A stretch of DNA of 64,000 bases from Haliclona indistincta (Eukaryota; Porifera; Demospongiae; Haplosclerida; Chalinidae): the NCBI GenBank assembly GCA_964017065.1, contig OZ024783.1:6738093-6802092 (forward strand), in the 5' to 3' direction. Below, piece by piece: positions 22,747 to 33,935 of the stretch. The notes below the pieces were generated by a model that had not been told where the DNA came from, made no database searches, and saw only the letters and a list, made by a program, of their open reading frames with translations. The position numbers and the translations under genes are program-made. How positions within the stretch are numbered: the first letter of the stretch is position 1; each line of letters starts with the position of its first letter.

Positions 22747-23255
22747 TTATGAACTAGGAGCCGCTAGTCCCATACCACCCGAACCAAGTGTCATTGTAGC
22801 AGAAAACCCTCCGAACGGTGTTTGACGAATCTCGACTTCTAGAGTTTGTTCGGCATAAAGTACTAGTCGACAATATCTGAAATGTAGCCTGAAATAATCA
22901 TCATGACTCGACGTATCGTTATTTTGCCAAGGACGAGATGTTGGCATGATACGTAGTAAATGACTCGAATAACTCTGACGTACTAGAGTCAGTCAAAGTA
23001 ACAGTTTTAAAAGGATTGTTTGCAGCGTCTCTAATAGCTTGTGAATAAGTCGATGCAGGCAAAGGAAAAGTTTTTATGTTTTCTCCAAACGATCTGTTTC
23101 TATTGTACGGTGTACTAGTAAAAGATCCACGAATAAACTCGATTCCAGCATACGTCTGAAAGTTTGGAATTGCAGTCATAGATTGTACATATTGATCATT
23201 TGCACCGGTTCCAGGCAAATCATTATTATTAAAATTGCTACTAGAACCGTCGCAA
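22747..23255 (-). pseudogene. Unknown, possibly virus-derived ORF with one frameshift and truncated 5' end
   Basis: Two overlapping minus frames continue one another. The upstream part (about 23250-22919) contains NFQTYAGIEFIRGSF and RSFGENIKTFPLP. The downstream part (22975-22747) contains TSRPWQNNDTSS, LVLYAEQTLEVEIRQ and a Gly-rich end GGFSATMTLGSGGMGLAAP. The switch between frames near 22985 looks like a single-base indel. The 5' end is cut by the repeat boundary at 23256. I cannot assign a family. The beta-rich, low-Lys composition and its pairing with the HNH gene suggest a structural protein of a DNA virus, which is inference only. Confidence 0.4.
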
Positions 23256-23372
23256 TACCACTACCGTGCCTCCCTAATTAGGATGGACATAATCATACAA
23301 GTGCCAGTCTGGCGTTTCTATCCTGAAGAACCTATTATAACCTATACGTAACCTATTATACGGATACATACT

Positions 23373-23660
23373 ATTATAGTCATTCACAACCTGTATTAGA
23401 ATTTTGCTTTCTATAGCTGTTACGACAGATATTGAGTTGGTAATTGACGAGTCCGCTATACTTGCTTGTCCATGTACAATTTACAAGACTCGAATATAGT
23501 TCAGTGCAATGCAATGACCGTATTCGATCATACGACGTCTTGGAAGTGTTGACGGTCAGTCCGGACACAACGTGATTAGCTCCGCACCCTAATTCAAAGG
23601 GTTGCAGAAAAGCACCATGACCCTCCAACTACCATTATTGATGATAACACTATATCAGAA
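23373..23660 (-). pseudogene. Module L copy at the left edge of duplication unit 2
   Basis: Minus strand reads FELGCGANHVVSGLTVNTSK, then HCTELYSSLVNCTWT and a donor-like GTAAGT-type site. It matches 16730-16850 and marks the start of the second tandem unit. Confidence 0.45.
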
Positions 23661-23830
23661 CTAATAACCGGAGGCTTCTCCATCTACTTCAACTATTCTA
23701 GGTATTACTTTCTGCACAAGTCCTATGTACTTCCTACAGATATCTGGAGTCATGTTTTTCCAGAAAATTTTAATGCCATCAATTAATGTCTGCATATTCC
23801 TCGGCTTGTACTCGTGTCTTAGAAAGTACT

Positions 23831-24130
23831 TTAGACTAGCCCACTAGGGTTCAAATCTGGACTTTCAGCTGGTGTCTTGAACCAGTTGACTCCCATGTCT
23901 TCTAGGAACTGCTTGGTGTACTTGCTGCAGTGTTTCGGATCGTTATCCTGCTGGAAATGATGCCCTGCTGGAAACACGTCTTCAAAGAAAGGAAGCAGGC
24001 CTTGCTCTAAGATAGAACAGTATCGTGTGGAATCCATAATACCCATGAATATGACTACGAGTGTAGCTCCACGACTAGAAATTCCAGCCTAGATATGCAC
24101 TTTTATGGAGTTCTTGGGACTCTACTATCC
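23831..24130 (-). mobile_element. Tc1/mariner-type transposase fragment, copy 2 (dead)
   Basis: Duplicate of 17034-17330 with FQQDNDPKHCSKYTKQFLED and FKTPAESPDLNPSG. The TAG that replaces the Trp codon is shared with copy 1. No terminal repeats are found. Confidence 0.75.
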
Positions 24131-24219
24131 ATGACACTACCTCACTAAACAAAGTAGAGAGGGTTAGTATATCTCGATTGTGTACATGAGTCTTGTCTTT
24201 CGGTGACATATCCAACAGT

Positions 24220-24713
24220 TATGTCTGGAAATCCTACGAATGGGTAGCAATGAACCGGGTCTTGAAGTCTTGTCGACACAAACTGTACTTTCGAAAATGA
24301 CTAAGTGGCTGTGTCAATACTCTCTCTATATTATTTACTCTTGGTTTTATGCAAACTTGAAAAATCCACGAAAGAGTAACTCCACTTCCTCTCAACACAA
24401 ACTTGTCCACTTCAATAATTTTCTCTTGGTCTGTAAGCAAACTACACAAGTGTTGAGAACCACCATATATGTATTTGTCTTTGTGCATCTCACACACATC
24501 AGTAATCAAAATCCTCTCAAACAATTTTTGCTGGTCAACATTCGGTATGTGTCTCCTACTAGAAGAGAATGGAGAAGCAGTACTCCTTTTGTGAAGAACC
24601 TTATCCAACCATGCAGTGCTAAAAATGAGAGTGGGCAGAAATATTGGAATCTACTGCATGTAGGAGTGGCTTTATTCTCATATTGGAATACGATCGAGCA
24701 CACAACATGTTAA
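24220..24713 (-). pseudogene. Unrecognised minus ORF (124 codons open at 24234-24608)
   Basis: Open frame with a hydrophilic N-terminus (SPFSSSRRHIPNVDQQKLFE) and a later SGVTLSWIFQVCIKP stretch. It is conserved in sequence but broken at 17400-17900. No family is recognised. It may be the remains of a gene captured with the Tc1 element. Confidence 0.3.
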
Positions 24714-26206
24714 TACATCAATGACAAAATCTTTTAGTGGAATGATGTCGTCTTAGTTGGTTGTCAAAGTAATCATGATTGGTGCAGGAGTCATCGATTG
24801 GCTGCTTGCTGAGCTTTATGTTACTACTTGGTTAGTAGAATAGCTTCTCTACTGGTTGTGCACCTTTCACACGCCGATAAATCAAAAAATTTTACGTTTA
24901 ATAAATCGGTATTCCTCTTAGCTACAAAAAGTTGGAGTATTAACAAAAAAAAACTGAAGTTTCAAAATTTTGTCGAACGCCCCAAATAATACTCTGTGTC
25001 TAGTTCACGTATTAAAAGGCTTGAGAAAATTCGAAATTTACCACCTAAAGAATTATTTTCAAAATACTCACTACACTATTATTTTGATGTACGTGAGCGG
25101 ATTTGAGAAAAGGGGTTGCTTCGCTCCTGCAATTTTTGAACGCACGCCTGTTTTCAAATAGCTGCTATACTCAGTCAAAAATTACTGAAATTCAAAGAGA
25201 TTTTTTGTGTATAATGTATTTTGATCATTCTGCTTGCTGTATATCAAATTTTAGAGCCATGGTACTAAATTTGGATAAATGGCAGCAAGTTGAAAGCATA
25301 CGTGCGTTCAAAAATTGCAGTAGAGAACAAAAATCTCCATTTGTAAGACAATAATACTACAAATGTTCGTACTTTTTAGATTGTTGTCGTGTACTGTATT
25401 TTGTATAATGTGTTGCATTTTGTATTTTGTGATTGTTGTATTTATGATGAAATTATTTTTATTGTTCTCTCTTTCAGTTAGAACTTGTTTTGTACGTTCA
25501 AAGGACAGTGATAGAGAAGCACCTAATGTAACCTACCCTCTCGGCTCAAAGCATCAACTGTGTGTGGATGGATACATACGGTAAACATGATACATGACGT
25601 GACTAGTTTTACTGTGGAGCTGTACTGGTTGAAATTTTTTGAATTACAGAATAGCGGTCCTGCAGTTTTATAGCTCAGCTAGTCTGTCTGTGTGCAGTAC
25701 AGGGCAATGCAGTGTAACTTGTTGTCGTTTACTAACGATTCCTGAGCGATACCTATAGCTGTATGACAGCAAGGTGACATGGTCTCATACTGAGCAGAAT
25801 CTAGTCATGTTAGCTGGTGCACTGGGCAGCAATGTCAGCTCATTGGCTGTTACTCTTTGTCGAATAAAGCATTGTCACTCGTACAACAGCAACATAACGC
25901 AATTGTTTTGTTATCTTTTATTGTAGTTTTTTGTTGCTTTGTGACATGACCTGTACTAGTCCAAAATATCATAATCAGCATAGCTCTGCCCAAGTGCTCG
26001 CCAGTCATACACGGTCATGATCATTCAGACTAACATGTGTAATGTGCTGATGCTGTGTTGTTGTTGTTGTGCAGTACTCGTGCTGCTGACTGCTTGTTTG
26101 AGAGCTGGTCTGTGGACGCTACTCTACCAGCCACGATACTGGACTCGTTACTAGAGGTACAGTGAATATCAACCACACAGTGCATTCACAGTAGCTGTGT
26201 ATGTGA

Positions 26207-26413
26207 CCAAGAGTTCATTACCTAAGAGTATGCAACCGGGCCCCTAATACGGCGTTGGACATTTTTACGTCACAAGTTTATACAGCAGAAAGCATTAGGA
26301 AAGTAATAATGATAATCATCACTGTCTATAGGTAAACTTGTGACGTAGAAAATGTCCAACGCCGTCCTAGGGGTATATTGACAGTTGCATACTCTTAGGT
26401 AATGAACTCTTGG
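26207..26413. mobile_element. Foldback MITE in copy B intron
   Basis: Arms CCAAGAGTTCATTACC and GGTAATGAACTCTTGG extend inward for about 70 bp with minor mismatches. The matching intron in copy A (around 19330-19345) lacks it, so the insertion followed the duplication or was lost from copy A. Confidence 0.7.
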
Positions 26414-27166
26414 CATGACTGTGTATAATGAACGAGTCAACGAGTTCAAGTGGGATCATGGGTTTCTTTGAATTTAGCCAGCAGGGCTAATTTTAACTAG
26501 CCCAAAGCACTTTCTAGCAGCCCAATGAAATAATTAAGCTAATTTATGCTTTTGTGAACTTGCTTCTACACAAATTCTGCAGTAAGCTTACTAGTATCTC
26601 TAGCCAGCTGGGCTACCAACCTGTACATTTTACTAGCCTAAGCTAACTTTTACCAGCCTCGGCTAGTGCTAATTTGAAGCCCTGGGTGGGATGTTAGTGG
26701 GTAATTTTTTGTGAATTGAACACTCTAGCTTTTTCACGAGTTTATTTTCACAAACAGTCCCCGACATACATGTACATATCGTTTCGTCAAGATAAGCGAG
26801 TTAAATTTTCGCGGCTCGATCAAAAACTGCCCAAATTTGACCCTGCGAGAATTACCCGCTATATGGTATGTTTGAATAAAATGCGATTCCTGCATAGATA
26901 CATAAACAGTTTGAGGGTTAAAACATTACAGGTGTAATTTTATGAAGAATTGTTATCCTTGGAATTAGTTACATGTATCTTTGATTAGTAGTCAGGCATG
27001 GCTATCACGTGCCATTAATTTTTTCTGTTCTACTTTCATTATTCTATCTATTGTCACCTGTTAGTTACTCTGTGTTGCTTGTCTATAGTGTTCACTGGAT
27101 TGTAGGAGACAGCTCAGTGAGAATATTGTACTGATTGGTGGAACAGCTTCTCTTGTTGGACTAAGG

Positions 27167-27430
27167 TTAGATACTGCTGCTACATGTATTAACCCTTTAG
27201 TTACTGATGCTACATGTATTAACCCTTTAGTTACTGCTGCTACATGTATTAACCCTTTAGTTACTGCTGCTACATGTATTAACCCTTTAGTTACTGCTGC
27301 TACATGTATTAACCCTTTAGTTACTGCTGCTACACGTATTAACCCTTTAGTTACTGCTGCTACACGTATTAACCCTTTAGTTACTGCTGCTACACGTATT
27401 AACCCTTTAGTTACTGCTGTTACACATATT
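27167..27430 (+). repeat. 30-bp minisatellite, about 8 copies
   Basis: Unit TTACTGCTGCTACATGTATT followed by AACCCTTTAG, repeated with few changes (ATG/ACG variants). Copy A has a single unit-like sequence at about 20096, so this is a local expansion. Confidence 0.85.
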
Positions 27431-28699
27431 AAACCAAGTGCATTACATGTGATTAGCTGTACAGTGGAACCTCTCTATAACGGACAAGTGTTTTTTTTTC
27501 ATTATTATGGAGGTGTCTCCTATTGGGAGTGTCCATTGAGAGATTCCACTGGGTGAAAGTACATGTATGCATACAAATACAGTGGAACCCCTCTAATCCA
27601 GATACCCTTGGGACCCACTATAGTGTCCTAAATCCTAATTAGGAAGGCATCCTGGTTTCAGGGGTGTCCAAAGTGAGAACAGTTTTGTATTGCATGTTGG
27701 TAGTCGACCTAGTACATTGTGCTTTGATTACTGGTGTTCCACTGTATTTCAGTTGGAGACTAAAGCAGGAGATGGCTGCTCTGATCGAGACAAGGAGCAA
27801 CAGATATGGATCTCTTGCTGCTCTAGACTTCAAATTCCATTCTCCTCCAGCTCATCCTAACAGCACAGCTTGGCTGGGAGGTACGTGACATGCACCACTA
27901 CTCTGTTAAAATCATGTTTAGTCAAGAGATCGATTCAGCGCCAAATACTACATTACATTGTATTGTTTATGTACTACCGGGTTTGATTTTGAGGACAAAG
28001 GAGCTTTCACAAGGGTTTTATAGCAACTGGGTTTTATTCTGTGTGAATCCCATCGGTGAAGATTTGTCCAACCAATTTGACCATAGCAACTGTTATTGTA
28101 CAAAAGCTGTTTTCGATGAGCAGTTGTTGACAGTACATGAATACAGCCTATCAAATCACTGGATTCTTACATAAACCAGTACTAACTGTTGTGGTATAGA
28201 TCCACTCCCTAACGTGTTTATAATACATGTGCTCTTAGAACAATGTGTAAATGAAAGCTTGAATTCACCAATTGAAAGTTACCTGTTCATTCTGCAGGCT
28301 CTTTGTTGGGCGCTTGTGAGACACCAGTTCTTGAGCGATCAGTATCACGTGATGAGTTCAGGGAGGCCCGCTCTCTGCCGGACTGGCTGTCATGTGACCC
28401 GAAGCAGCAAGAAAACCTGAAGGATGTGGTGGTTGGAAAGCTCCTCTCATCATCTAGTTCACATAGCAGTAGAAAACTTCCCTCACATTCTGCACTTTTT
28501 AAAGACACATCCGGATCAAAATTAGACAATTTATGACTTCACATTATCTGTTTTTAGATTCTATAACATGGTCTCGTCAGCTGTATGTATCTGAATCAAA
28601 ATTTGGAATAGTAATTTTGAGCTATTGTGCATTTCAATTATTGTCTGTTTTATGTTCATGAAGAAAAAGTAGAGAGTTCAGAAGAAGTTATGACTGTTA

Positions 28700-28845
28700 C
28701 AGCGGTTTCACTACTTCTTGCAATCTAAAAGCGTCAACCGTAGAGCGTAAACCGTGTTCAATCTGAATCACTCAATGTAATAAACCTTCCAAATAAGGCA
28801 CGGATCACGCTTTTGTGGCTGTTGCAAGGAGTAGTGAAACCGCTG
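28700..28845. mobile_element. 146-bp MITE, TA target site, empty site known
   Basis: Ends CAGCGGTTTCACTACT / AGTAGTGAAACCGCTG with TA on each side (28698-28699, 28846-28847). The homologous place in copy C (41267-41283) reads GACTGTTATTATTTC with a single TA and no element. Confidence 0.8.
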
Positions 28846-28860
28846 TATTATTTCAACAAA

Positions 28861-29330
28861 TACCAGTGCTGAACAGTTGGTCTGTAAACTTTTGTTTTAG
28901 CTAGCTCTGCTTTGCTGGTAGCATATTCACTACCAGCAGCAGAATAACTTCCATCCTCTATAAGGACAACAATGAATCTTAGCAAGCCACGCCCAGGTGA
29001 GATATGCATAAAAACTCATTCATTGTTGTATGCAGTATACATGTTGAGCGCTTTTCATGACTGCACATTCTCGAAAAAGCGCACACATTTTGAGCCTAAA
29101 AAGTGCTGCACATTCTCGAGAAAGCGCAAGTTTCTAAAAAGCGCTGAACATGTATACTGCATACAATAATGAATAAGTTTTATGCTGCATACCTCAGCTG
29201 GGCATGGCTTGCTAAGATTCATTGTTGTCCTTATAAAGGATAGAAGCCATTCTGCTGCTGGTAGTGAATGCTACAGAGCTAGCTAGTAGCTATGACAAAA
29301 GTTTACAGACCAACTGTTCAGCACTGGTAT
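28861..29330. repeat. 470-bp inverted-repeat element before the ankyrin gene A
   Basis: Starts TACCAGTGCTGAACAGTTGG and ends with its reverse complement at 29311-29330. Inner arms carry CTTAGCAAGCCACGCCCAG and AGCGCTTTTC-type motifs in both orientations. A second copy is at 41290-41744, also just downstream of an ACTR10 exon E, so the element was part of the duplicated segment. Confidence 0.75.
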
Positions 29331-29453
29331 GTGTTTTGACATGATCTCAAGTGCAGTGTGTTTCAAGTAAGCAAAGTTCAGTCAAATGCTTATTCATGTG
29401 CAAGTAGTTTTCACCTGATCAAAGTACTATTACAATCAGGTATCTCACCACAG

Positions 29454-32400
29454 AACAAAATTGTGATCCTGCAGTACAAGACAATGATGATAACACGCCA
29501 ATACACATAGCTTGTCATCGTGGTCAATTAAATGTAGTAAAGTATCTCATTACTGTAATGAAGTGTAATCCGAAATCTCAAGGGTACAAAGGTCGAACAC
29601 CACTTCATCATGCTTCTGGCAATGGTCATATGGACATAATCAAGTATCTAATTACATATCAAGGTTGTGATCCAGCAGTACCAGACAATGATGGTGACAT
29701 GCCAATACACTTTGCTTGTCTTGGTGGTCAATTAAATGTTTTAAAGTATCTCATTATACAAATGAAGTGTAATCCGAAATCTCCAGGGTACAAAGGTCGA
29801 ACACCACTTCATTATGCTTCTGTCAATGGTCATATGGACATAATCAAGTATCTAATCATCAATCAAGGTTGTGATCCAGCAGTACCAGACAATGATGGTG
29901 ACATGCCAATACACTTTGCTTGTCTTGGTGGTCAATTAAATATTGTAAAGTATCTCATTACTGAAATGAAGTGTAATCCGAAATTTCCAGGATACGAAGG
30001 TCGAACACCTCTTCATCAAGCTTCTGGCAATGGTCATATGGACATAATCAAGTATCTAATTACAGATCAAGGTTGTGATCCAGCAGTACCAGACAATGAT
30101 GGTGACATGCCAATACACTTTGCTTGTCTTGGTGGTCAATTAAATGTTTTGAAGTATCTCATTATACAAATGAGGTGTAATCCGAAATCTCGAGGATACA
30201 AAGGTCGAACACCACTTCATTATGCTTCTGTCAATGGTCATATGGACATAATCAAGTATCTAATCACCAATCAAGGTTGTGATCCAGCAGTACCAGACAA
30301 TGATGGTGACATGCCAATACACTTTGCTTGTCATGGTGGTAAATTAAATATTGTAAAGTATCTCATTACTGAAATGAAGTGCAATCCAAAATCTCCAGGG
30401 TACAAAGATCGAACACCACTCCATCGAGCATGTAAAAATGGTCATATGGACATAATCAAGTATCTAATCGCAGACCAATGTTGTGATTCAGCAGTACCAG
30501 ACAATGATGGTGACATGCCAATACACGCTGCTTGTCTTTGTGGTCAACTAAATGTTGTAAAGTATCTCATTACACAAATGAAGTGTAGCCCGAAATCTCC
30601 TGGAGCTGAAGGTCAAACACCACTTCATTATGCTTCTGTCAATGGTCATATGAACATAATCAAGTATCTAATCACCGATCAAGGTTGTGATCCAGTAGTA
30701 CCAGACAATGACGGCGACATGCCAATACACACTGCTTGTCTTGGTGGCCAATTAAATGTTGTAAAGTATCTCATTACTGAAATGAAGTGTAATCCGAAAT
30801 CTCCAGGGTACAAAGGTCGAACACCACTTCGTCGAGCATGTAACAATGGTCATATGGACATAATCAAGTATCTAATTACAGATCAAGGTTGTGATCCAGC
30901 AGTACCAGACAATGATGGTGACATGCCAATACACGCTGCTTGTCTTGGTGGTCAATTAAATGTTGTAAAGTATCTCATTACACAAATGAAGTGTAATCCG
31001 AAATCTCGAGGGTACAAAGGTAGAACACCTCTTCATCGAGCTTCTGGCAAAGGTCATATGGACATAATCAAGTATCTAATTACAGATCAAGGTTGTGATC
31101 CAGCATTACCAGACAATGATGGTAACATACCAATGCACATTGCTTGTTTTGGTGGTCATTTAAGTGTTGTAAAGTATTTCTACAGTTTACAAAGCAGTAA
31201 CAAATTGGGAATGAACTTAGCGACATCACTGCATTTTTCTTGTTTCAAAGGACACATGGATGTGGTCAAGTTTCTCATTGTAGAACAAGGTTGCGACCCA
31301 GCTGTTGCCGATGCTGATTGCAGAACACCATTGCATTTAGCTTGTGTTCACGGTCATGTTACTATTGCAAAATTACTTTTGCAAGATAGAAGAGTAGATG
31401 CATTGTGCGCAGACAAATATGGTCATACTCCAGTCTACTATGCTGAATTCAGTAGCAACAAATATCAATTGCTAAACTTGTTTAAAACACTTTTACAATC
31501 ACACAAGGACTATCCAATTCACTCCTTTTCAAAGGTTGTTCTCACAGGAAATAGTGGAGCAGGAAAAAGTTCTCTTGCTAAAATTATTATAGGCCAAGCG
31601 ACAGACATGTTGGGATCTCTCAGTTTGTATCATGGTGAAGAAGATGAGGATATAATTGAAAGAGTGACTCTCACTGCTGGTATAGATTCTTATGTTGTTA
31701 AGAGCAATACTGTTGGTAACATGGTATTATATGACTTGGCAGGTCAATCAGAGTACTACTTTAGTCAAAGTGTTATTATGGAGACAGTGATACAGAGGAC
31801 ACCAGCCATTTTTATTAATTTGGTTGACCTTAGCAAGACTGAGAATGAGATAGAGCAAGCTGTTCATCACTGGCTCACATTCATTGAAAATGCTACATGC
31901 AAAACTCAAGAGCAGTCATGTATTGTAATGGTTGGCAGTCACACTGATCTTCTTAGCAAACAACAGCTGAAAACAAAGGCCTCATTAGTGAAAGATCTGG
32001 TGGACAGGAGAGTAAAGAAGCAAAAGTATGAGGGATTTTTAGGAATGGACTGTCGCGTGGTCAATGCTGAAATAATGAACAATTTTTTTCCTCGACTTTT
32101 AAATTGCAATACCATCATATCTGCTGATTCACCACCTGTGAGTGTATACTGCCATATGCTGTATGCATATCTTCAAACTATGCAGGATAAGCCAGCATGT
32201 CAGCTTAAAGAGCTGGTTTGTTTACTTGAAGCTGAAGATAATTCTAGTGTACCTTCGAATGCACCTTTCCTTGATGAACTGTTAGAAGACCTGGGTGATA
32301 AAGGGGTTATTATTTACCTGAAAAGCAAGTCGTGTCTCGAAAAAAGTTGGGTAGTAGTGAAGAGAGAGATCATACTAAAAGACATTAATGGAGAACTGTT

Positions 32401-33935
32401 TAAACCGAAGTACTTCAGAGGTCATCATCCAATTGCCAGCAAATCTGGTATAATTCGCATGTCATCACTTACAGAATTGTATCCTCAGTACAATCCAGAA
32501 ATGCTAGTAGAACTAATGGTTAGACTGGAGTTCTGCCATCCTGTAAATTTATCTGGAATGACAACTAATCTCCAGCCAGTTGGCACTCCTGTATCAATGG
32601 AAAACTCAAACGAAGTTTTACTTTTCTTTCCATCTTTGTTAAAAGCAAAGCGACCACAAGCCCTCACTGGCTCTGAATCTTATGCAAAGCTTGTGAGGTT
32701 TGGATGGTGTCTTGGCTGCAAGGACTATGAGTATCAATTCCTCTCTAGTCGATTTCTTCATGTTCTCCTTCTTCGTTTGGCGTATACCTTTCCTCTTCCT
32801 AGTGAGGAGTACACCAAGACACATGATCTTCACAAGATAGAGCGTATTTGCACTGTGTGGATAAATGGAATATCATGGAACAACGAGGATGGTATTAGGA
32901 CAGTAGTGGAGGTTATCCAGCAAAATCGTTGGGTGGTAGTGACCATGTACCACAACAAGGACATCACTAGACCAGTGGAGTACAGCAAGCATCGCAGTGC
33001 TGTTATCAGACTGGTTCTAGATCTTCAGAATGAACTGGCTCCAGACCTGGACACATTAGAGCGTCTCATCTCTCCTGCCCTACTCCAAAAATGGCCATTA
33101 GAACATCTTCCTTTGTCAGACCTGTTTCCTATCAAAAAAGTTGTTAGCTGTGTTCTCCTCAATAAACCATTCATCCTCAGCTGTGATGGCAGCCATCAGT
33201 TACAAACACAAGATGCTGTGTTCTTTGAGCCATATCATCTCTTGAAACCCTCCTCTGTGTGTAAGCTGATGGATAGCAGCAAGAGTGACCAGCCAGTCTC
33301 CTCTGCCCTCCTCAATGAGGTGAGGGAGTGCTGTCAGCAGCCTCAGCTGGAGTCACAGAGCCACTTGAGCTTGAGGGAGCATTTGGACAGTATGAGCATA
33401 TTCACAGGAAGAAATCCACTGGTGAGTATGTAGCTGTACTATGTTTTTACAAAAAATTGTTTATTATTCTTTTCTACAGGAAGTGGCAGAGCTTGATCCT
33501 GATGAAATTGTCAAGCAATCACCACCAGCTGATGTAGAAGGTAAAATCAATTTATATAAACTTTATGCTCTTGTGTCAATTTGACATGTGCGCGTACATG
33601 TAGCAACACCAACTCAGTCTAAAGCTCAACATGTTCCTACTACTCAACTAGTATCTACTCCTCCTAAAGAGGAAGAACCACAAGTCATGCATATGGTAGA
33701 CTTATCCAAAGTTCCTGATGGCACTCTAGGTAAGGAGTGCATCAACTTTTTGAGTATCATGTCATTTTCTCACTATAGATGACTCTCATCTATCAGTGTT
33801 GGTGACAGCACTGAGTACAGTGTATCAATGGTTCCCACTTGGTATCCATCTTGGTTTAAGTTTTCCCACTTTGAAAATAATTGAGCAAAGCCAGTTGAAA
33901 GAGGTAGAGATGTGCAGAATAAATATGCTTGTTAT
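29454..33935 (+). CDS. Ankyrin-Roc-COR-death protein A, death domain cut short
   Basis: The main exon 29454-33421 follows a CCACAG acceptor and is open throughout. Later exons: 33480-33540, 33604-33729 and 33779-about 33935. Domains in order: about 20 ankyrin repeats (29454-31480) built from a near-identical unit of about 68 codons holding two repeats (MKCNPKS..GYKGRTPLH and GCDPAVPDNDGDMPIH); a Roc GTPase (P-loop GNSGAGKSSLAK near 31550, switch motif DLAGQSEYYF near 31733, VGSHTDLL for base recognition near 31930); and a COR region (32190-33400). Last comes a death domain beginning HLSVLVTALSTVYQWFPLGI and breaking after EVEMCRINMLV, where unrelated sequence continues to a stop. The layout resembles DAPK1 without the kinase, or other ROCO proteins: a cytoplasmic GTP-binding scaffold. 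The 5' exons upstream of 29454 are not visible. The broken death domain suggests loss of partner binding. Confidence 0.85.

Larger units (their letters stand above)
21485..23275. mobile_element. 1.8-kb foreign block between ACTR10 copies A and B
   Basis: Copy A and copy B 3' flanks match up to GTCTGTTTTA (about 21484 and 28653) and then diverge. Family sequence resumes at about 23276. The block is richer in GC, with denser CG dinucleotides, than its surroundings. It carries an intronless HNH-type gene (22045-22704, plus) and an unrelated frameshifted ORF (about 22747-23255, minus) converging on it. The right edge, CACTACCGTGCCTCCCTAAT (23256-23275), equals the last 20 bases of the composite hairpin element. 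No terminal inverted repeat is obvious at the left edge. 21485-22044 is non-coding, with several short direct and inverted GT/AC-rich strings. Origin from a DNA virus, virus-like transposon or captured microbial DNA is possible. Confidence 0.6.
25478..28536 (+). pseudogene. ACTR10: ACTR10/Arp11 C-terminal exons, copy B (5'-truncated)
   Basis: Exons at 25478-25580, 26075-26156, 27089-27165, 27753-27880 and 28298-28536 have exactly the same lengths (103, 82, 77, 128, 239 nt) as copy A, with GT-AG borders, and join in frame. Protein differences are few (for example EARSLPDW for ETRCLPDW, and a Thr for Ala before WLGG). Three things distinguish it from copy A: a 207-bp foldback MITE in the intron after the second exon (26207-26413), an expanded 30-bp minisatellite after the third (27167-27430), and a 146-bp MITE downstream. 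The N-terminal half of the gene is absent here as well. The equal exon lengths and open frame mean recent duplication or residual constraint; I cannot tell which. Confidence 0.8.

Noticed and set aside
21485..23275. Bacterial contamination as the explanation of the HNH block
   Set aside because: Not fully excluded, but the block has no operon features and its right edge is a local repeat end, which fits integration better; read evidence would decide.
27167..27430. CRISPR-like regular spacing
   Set aside because: Units are adjacent tandem copies without spacers, in a eukaryotic intron.
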